A DNA stretch of 64,000 nt. Origin: Mycobacterium kansasii ATCC 12478 (GTDB lineage: Bacteria; Actinomycetota; Actinomycetes; Mycobacteriales; Mycobacteriaceae). This document shows, piece by piece, positions 60,566 to 64,000 of the stretch. The notes below the pieces were generated by a model, which saw nothing but the letters and a program-made list of their open reading frames with translations, was not told the DNA's origin and did no database searches. The position numbers and the translations under genes are program-made. The stretch lies in NCBI RefSeq assembly GCF_000157895.3, contig NC_022663.1, positions 2,666,001 to 2,730,000 of the forward strand, read 5' to 3'. Position 1 is the first letter of the stretch, and each line of letters starts with the position of its first letter.

Positions 60566-61336
60566 ATGAATCTCGACCGCATCACCAACCCGTTGAGGTT
60601 GGCCAAAGGCCCTCACCAGCCCGGAACGGGCGCCGGCTGCGCAATGAACGTCATCTCATACATCAACGGCGACTCGAAGATCACCGACTACCCCGCGTGC
60701 TCGGCCCGCCCGTTGGCCGCGTTCGTCCAATCGTGCAATGACCTGCTGGCCGGTCCGGGCGGTTACCTGACGCCCGAAAACAGCATTATCGCCCTTGACC
60801 TGGGCTGGCAGACGGTGGGAACCGCCGGGGTTTCCCGGCGGGTCGTCCATGCCTGGGTGGCCGAGCTGTTGACCAGCCCGACCTGGGGGCTCGTCCGATA
60901 CGCCAAAATCACCACAATCAAGGCGATCGCCGATATCGCCGAACTGCACCGGCGCGTTGCGCACGGCACTAGGCCGTCACTCACCCGTTGGCGTACCGCG
61001 TACGACATTGCGATGGGCGAAGCCAGTGCCTTCGTCCCCGCGTCGAATCCCGCCGGGTTCTATGCCCTGCAGGCGACACACCAGTCGACCGAGCTTGTCG
61101 AAGATCGCCGCCAAGCGACACTGGACGCCATCACCGGCAGCGCCCTGCGCGCCCACATGCTCGGTACCGGAATTGACTCGCCGATCCGATACGCCCTGGT
61201 CACCTCCGAGGCGATCCAGTCATGGCGCCGTCTGGCCGGGCTACCCCAACCCAAGCGGGCAGCACGGCATCAGCTCACAGGCGCCGAAACGAGACGGAAT
61301 GATCGTGCCCGACGCCTTACCCGCAGGTCGGCATGA
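60566..61336 (+). CDS. conserved hypothetical protein with GCAM...NGD motif
   Basis: 256 residues, no signal or membrane helix. The first 130 residues resemble a short widespread actinobacterial family that I remember by G-x-H...GCAM-(8-10)-G(D/E)...D.P.C..P.LA..... ND; here it reads GPHQPGTGAGCAMNVISYINGD then DYPACSARPLAAFVQSCND. Later it has a long Ala-rich middle part and a very basic C-terminus (RRNDRARRLTRRSA). Function unknown. GGAGGCAGGG precedes the ATG at 60566. The shared upstream motif and position suggest a link with the dab operon and the regulator. Confidence 0.7.
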   Translation: MNLDRITNPLRLAKGPHQPGTGAGCAMNVISYINGDSKITDYPACSARPLAAFVQSCNDLLAGPGGYLTPENSIIALDLGWQTVGTAGVSRRVVHAWVAELLTSPTWGLVRYAKITTIKAIADIAELHRRVAHGTRPSLTRWRTAYDIAMGEASAFVPASNPAGFYALQATHQSTELVEDRRQATLDAITGSALRAHMLGTGIDSPIRYALVTSEAIQSWRRLAGLPQPKRAARHQLTGAETRRNDRARRLTRRSA

Positions 61337-61374
61337 CGCGCCGGCGCGACGGTCAACCGCTCAAGCCACGGCGT

Positions 61375-61716
61375 TCAGGACAAAGCCGTTACGAGCTCAC
61401 CCACGGTATGGCTGGCTTCGAGTGGGTGACGTAGCCGACCCTGCGGATTGAGCTCGTACACGTTGCGACGACCAACCTTGGACTTGATGAGGTAGCCCTC
61501 CTCGGTCAGGTCGGTCAATATCGCCTGCACAGAACGCTCGGTGATGCCGATTCGCAGCGCCAGCTCGCGAGCTGTCAGGGGCTCGCCGCTCGACACGCAC
61601 AGCAACACATGGGCATGGTTCGTCAGGAAGGTCCAAGTTCGGTCTGGAGCTTCGACAGCAGGTTGGGCGGCCGCGCTCCGCTTTTCCGCAGCGTCCATTG
61701 CCTCATTATAGGACAT
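61375..61716 (-). CDS. winged-helix (MarR/ArsR-like) transcriptional regulator
   Basis: Up to 113 residues; the DNA-binding part is complete: WTFLTNHAHVLLCVSSGEPLTARELALRIGITERSVQAILTDLTEEGYLIKSKVGRRNVYELNP, i.e. a winged helix in which KSKVGRRNVYELN is the wing. It has no sensor domain, only a short tail. The ATG at 61716 is the longest choice; ATG at 61698 (MDAAEKRS) is equally likely because TATAAT overlaps the first codons on the minus strand. It is the natural candidate for control of the neighbouring dab operon and hypothetical gene. Confidence 0.8.
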   Translation of the reverse strand: MSYNEAMDAAEKRSAAAQPAVEAPDRTWTFLTNHAHVLLCVSSGEPLTARELALRIGITERSVQAILTDLTEEGYLIKSKVGRRNVYELNPQGRLRHPLEASHTVGELVTALS

Positions 61717-61722
61717 TTAAAA

Positions 61723-61740
61723 TTCGCGTAAACCGCTTCG
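61723..61740. promoter_or_regulatory. TTCGC direct-repeat motif upstream of the regulator
   Basis: Plus strand TTCGCGTA-AACC-GCTTCG, seven bases upstream of the longest regulator start, in an AT-rich patch. On the minus strand the same bases give TTTACG, then 16 bases, then TATAAT, so motif and promoter overlap, as expected for autorepression. Confidence 0.55.
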
Positions 61741-61983
61741 TTAATCGACGGTGGGGTTAGCGGCTCGGGTCGCCAGGTCCCGAACGGGTAAGGGCGGCGG
61801 AGTGCTGCTGGATCGGTCGATTCCGCGGCGGTCGTCGCGGGCGGCGGGCGCTGGGCGAGTTTCCGTCGAGGCTCGCGGGGAGTCGGTCAAACCACTGCGC
61901 TGGGTTCGTTGGCTCCCGACGGCGGGCCGCCGGATCATCGGCCTTGGCTCGCTTGAGCAGACACTATCTCCGTCGCCGTCGGC
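61741..61983. other. gap between regulator and hydrolase genes
   Basis: About 240 bases of GC-rich sequence. A 65-codon minus-strand frame is Arg/Pro-rich with no family resemblance and is not called. No hairpin of note was found. Confidence 0.4.
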
Positions 61984-62760
61984 TCAGCCGGCACCGAGGT
62001 CAGCGAAAAAGGATTCGACCGCGTGGCGATACACCAGCGGCGCTTCATCGTGTACCAGATGACCTGCTTCCGGGACCTTCAGATACGTCGTCGGACAGTC
62101 TCTTTCAGCCATCTCGCGCATCTGCCCGGGCGGTGTGACCGAGTTGCCGGCCTCGATCAGCAGTGCCGGGGCCTGCACCGCCCGCCACTGTGCCCAGTAG
62201 TCGCGGGTGCCCCACTCGGCGGCGATCTCGATCCACCGTGCGGTATTTCCGTGCAGCCGCCAACCGGTGGCGGTGCGGTCGAAGGCCTCCAGAAAGTACT
62301 GACCGGCGACCGGGCCGAACTCGGCGAAAACCTGTTCCGCAGAGGCGAATTCGACCGGAAGCGCATGCAGCCACGGCTCCCATGGACCGGTGGTGCGGCC
62401 GACGAAGTCCGGTGCCATGTCCTCGACCACCAACGCCGAAACCAAATCCGGACGTTGCGCGGCCAAACACCACGAATGCAAAGCACCCATCGAATGCCCG
62501 ACCAGTCGCGCCGCCACGCCCAGCGGAGCAACCGCGTCACCCAGGTCGATCACGAAGCGTTCGGTGCTGATCGGGTACGGATCGTCGACGTCACGGCCTC
62601 GATGCCACGGCGCGTCGTAGGTATAGACACTGCCCAACCGGGTCAGCCAGGGCAGCTGCCGTGACCACGTGCTACCCCGGCCCATCAACCCGTGTACCAG
62701 GACCAGCGGTTCACCTCGCCCTCCGCGATGGGTCAACAGATCGGCCGGCATGCGGGGCAC
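61984..62760 (-). CDS. alpha/beta hydrolase (Rv3591c-like)
   Basis: 258 residues: LVLVHGLMGRGSTW (oxyanion region), the nucleophile elbow GHSMGALHSW with Ser near residue 94, VVEDMAPDF, and the late histidine EAGHLVHDEAP. A small-molecule esterase, lipase or epoxide hydrolase-like enzyme; the substrate is unknown. GTG at 62760 is chosen, with an ATG at 62751 as alternative. It diverges from mhuD across 14 bases, the same arrangement as Rv3591c/Rv3592. Confidence 0.85.
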   Translation of the reverse strand: MPRMPADLLTHRGGRGEPLVLVHGLMGRGSTWSRQLPWLTRLGSVYTYDAPWHRGRDVDDPYPISTERFVIDLGDAVAPLGVAARLVGHSMGALHSWCLAAQRPDLVSALVVEDMAPDFVGRTTGPWEPWLHALPVEFASAEQVFAEFGPVAGQYFLEAFDRTATGWRLHGNTARWIEIAAEWGTRDYWAQWRAVQAPALLIEAGNSVTPPGQMREMAERDCPTTYLKVPEAGHLVHDEAPLVYRHAVESFFADLGAG

Positions 62761-62774
62761 GGTAACCTAGCGAC

Positions 62775-63092
62775 ATGCCAGTGGTGAAGATCAACGCAAT
62801 CGAGGTGCCTGCCGGCGCTGGCCCCGAACTGGAGAAGCGTTTCGCCCACCGCGCGCATGCGGTGGAGAATTCTCCCGGTTTCCTCGGCTTTCAGCTGTTA
62901 CGTCCGGTCAAGGGCGAAGACCGCTACTTCGTGGTGACACACTGGGAGTCTGATGAAGCATTCCAGGCCTGGGCGAACGGGCCGGCCATCGAAGCCCACG
63001 CCGGCCACCGGGCGAACCCCGTGGCGACAGGCGCTTCGCTGCTGGAATTCGAGGTTGTACTCGACGTTGCCGGGACTGGCGAAGCGAAATAG
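62775..63092 (+). CDS. mhuD: haem-degrading mono-oxygenase MhuD
   Basis: 105 residues, identical in length to Rv3592. Key residues known from MhuD are present: Asn7, Trp66 and the haem-ligand His75 (IEAHAGH). It is an ABM-fold dimer, IsdG-like, converting haem to mycobilin and releasing iron. The start at 62775 is only 14 bases from the divergent hydrolase start; the stop lies inside the lpqF reading frame. Confidence 0.95.
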   Translation: MPVVKINAIEVPAGAGPELEKRFAHRAHAVENSPGFLGFQLLRPVKGEDRYFVVTHWESDEAFQAWANGPAIEAHAGHRANPVATGASLLEFEVVLDVAGTGEAK

Positions 63093-64000
63093 TCGGCAGG
63101 CGGCGCCGCGCCGTGCGTTGGCGTTGGGCGCCGCTGCCGCATTAGTGGTCACCCTGGCTCCCGGTTGCGCGCACTCGCCCACCCCAACCGCTAACGCAGC
63201 GGATCCAGGGCGCCGCATCGACACCAGAACACCACCCGGCCTGCGCGCCCAGCAGACGGTGGACATGCTCAACTCGGATTGGCCGATCGGCCCGGTGGGC
63301 GTCGGCACCCTGGCGACGCCCGGGCAAATCGGCTCCGTCGAGCACACCATGGCAGAGCTGTGGTGGGACCGCCCGTTCACCGTCGAGGGCGTAGCCATCG
63401 GCGCCAGTGTGGCCACGCTGCATCTCGTCTCGTCTTACGGTGCGCGGCAAGACATTCGGATCCATACCGACGACCAGGGCCAGGTCGACCGGTTCGATCT
63501 CGAGACCCAGCCACCGTCGGTCAGCTCGTGGCGCGACGTCGACGCCGTGTTGAGCCGAACCGGTGCCCGCTATTCGTACCAAGTCGCCAAGGTGACCAAC
63601 GGCAACTGCGACCCGGTAGCGGGCACCAATACTCGCGAATCCTTGCCGCTTGCTTCGATTTTCAAATTGTACGTGTTGCACGCCCTGGCGGACGCGGTTA
63701 AAGACGGCACGGTGTCCTGGGACGAAATGCTCACCGTGACTGCCAAGAGCAAAGCGGTGGGCTCGTCGGGCCTGGAACTGCCGCCCGGGGCGCATGTTTC
63801 GGTTCGCACCGCCGCCGAGAAGATGATCGCCACCAGCGACAACATGGCCACCGACTTGCTGATCGAGCGGCTGGGCACCCACGCTATCGAGGAGGCGCTG
63901 GCCACCGCCGGCCATCACGATCCGGCCAGCATGACACCGTTTCCCACAATGTACGAGCTGTTCTCCGTCGGCTGGGGTCAACCGGATGTGCGCGACCAAT
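63067..64000 (+). CDS. lpqF: lipoprotein LpqF with class A beta-lactamase-like domain (3' truncated by window)
   Basis: 311 codons are visible and the frame is still open at 64000. The N-terminus has Arg/Lys residues, a hydrophobic stretch and lipobox APGC. A beta-lactamase/transpeptidase-type domain shows the SxxK motif in SIFKLYVLHAL (near residue 200) and TSDNMATDLLIERLG (SDN motif). Synteny equals Rv3593. The TTG at 63067 overlaps mhuD by 26 bases; no ATG/GTG fits between it and the signal sequence. It may be a carboxypeptidase or beta-lactamase-like envelope enzyme. Confidence 0.85.
   Translation, partial: MPGLAKRNSRQAAPRRALALGAAAALVVTLAPGCAHSPTPTANAADPGRRIDTRTPPGLRAQQTVDMLNSDWPIGPVGVGTLATPGQIGSVEHTMAELWWDRPFTVEGVAIGASVATLHLVSSYGARQDIRIHTDDQGQVDRFDLETQPPSVSSWRDVDAVLSRTGARYSYQVAKVTNGNCDPVAGTNTRESLPLASIFKLYVLHALADAVKDGTVSWDEMLTVTAKSKAVGSSGLELPPGAHVSVRTAAEKMIATSDNMATDLLIERLGTHAIEEALATAGHHDPASMTPFPTMYELFSVGWGQPDVRDQ

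Noticed and set aside
61741..61938. 65-codon minus-strand ORF between regulator and hydrolase
   Set aside because: Arg/Pro-rich composition typical of GC-rich noncoding sequence; no start signal.

Overview
The window is high-GC mycobacterial chromosome. The evidence is a PPE tail, a PE_PGRS gene, two dead PE_PGRS/P450 remnants, Esp (ESX secretion) proteins, MPT70/MPT83-type fasciclin proteins, and almost unbroken synteny with the M. tuberculosis block from about Rv3558 to Rv3593 (from memory of that genome, not a search). The extra islands show it is not M. tuberculosis itself. A slow grower of the kansasii/marinum/gordonae kind is the best guess.

Steroid catabolism dominates 0.6-9.4 kb and 19.9-37.3 kb. 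ipdF-fadE30 and fadD3-fadE31-fadE32-fadE33-aspB diverge from a KstR2 box and degrade the C/D rings (HIP). hsaA-hsaD-hsaC-hsaB and kshB diverge from two KstR boxes and open the A/B rings. fadE34 and kstR diverge from a third KstR box. The conserved tail runs lppH, a metallo-beta-lactamase-like gene, arsB2, then (minus strand) a TrmH-type methyltransferase, cysS, ispF, ispD and carD, then lpqE, radA, disA, an Rv3587c-like gene, canB, mutY, an Rv3591c-like hydrolase, mhuD and lpqF (cut by the window end).

Islands interrupt this backbone. (1) 9.45-19.9 kb, between nat and hsaB: a Rv2466c-like thiol protein with a tiny Cys-rich protein behind a CsoR/RicR-like palindrome; a lipoprotein thioredoxin plus CcdA behind a BlaI-like operator, with its own BlaR1-type peptidase and BlaI; a PknK-like kinase carrying twelve kelch motifs; and an espA-espC-espD-like operon. 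(2) 25.3-33.1 kb, between the Rv3572-like gene and fadE34: pseudogene debris, a long-type isocitrate dehydrogenase, a TetR/PhyH pair, a dead amine oxidase, and an mpt83-dipZ-mpt70 cluster with SigK-like promoters. (3) pxpA, AraC/VOC and PE_PGRS insertions at 38-44.5 kb. (4) 54.9-61.7 kb, between mutY and the hydrolase: a DabB-DabA inorganic-carbon transport operon with a P-II-like protein and a carbonic-anhydrase homologue that lacks the dyad arginine, then a conserved hypothetical gene and a winged-helix regulator. The three upstream regions of this last island share a TTCGC direct-repeat motif. I consider this the most interesting system in the window.

No rRNA, tRNA or CRISPR array was seen. 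All coordinates come from reading by eye; family assignments come from recognised motifs and remembered homologues, with no database search.
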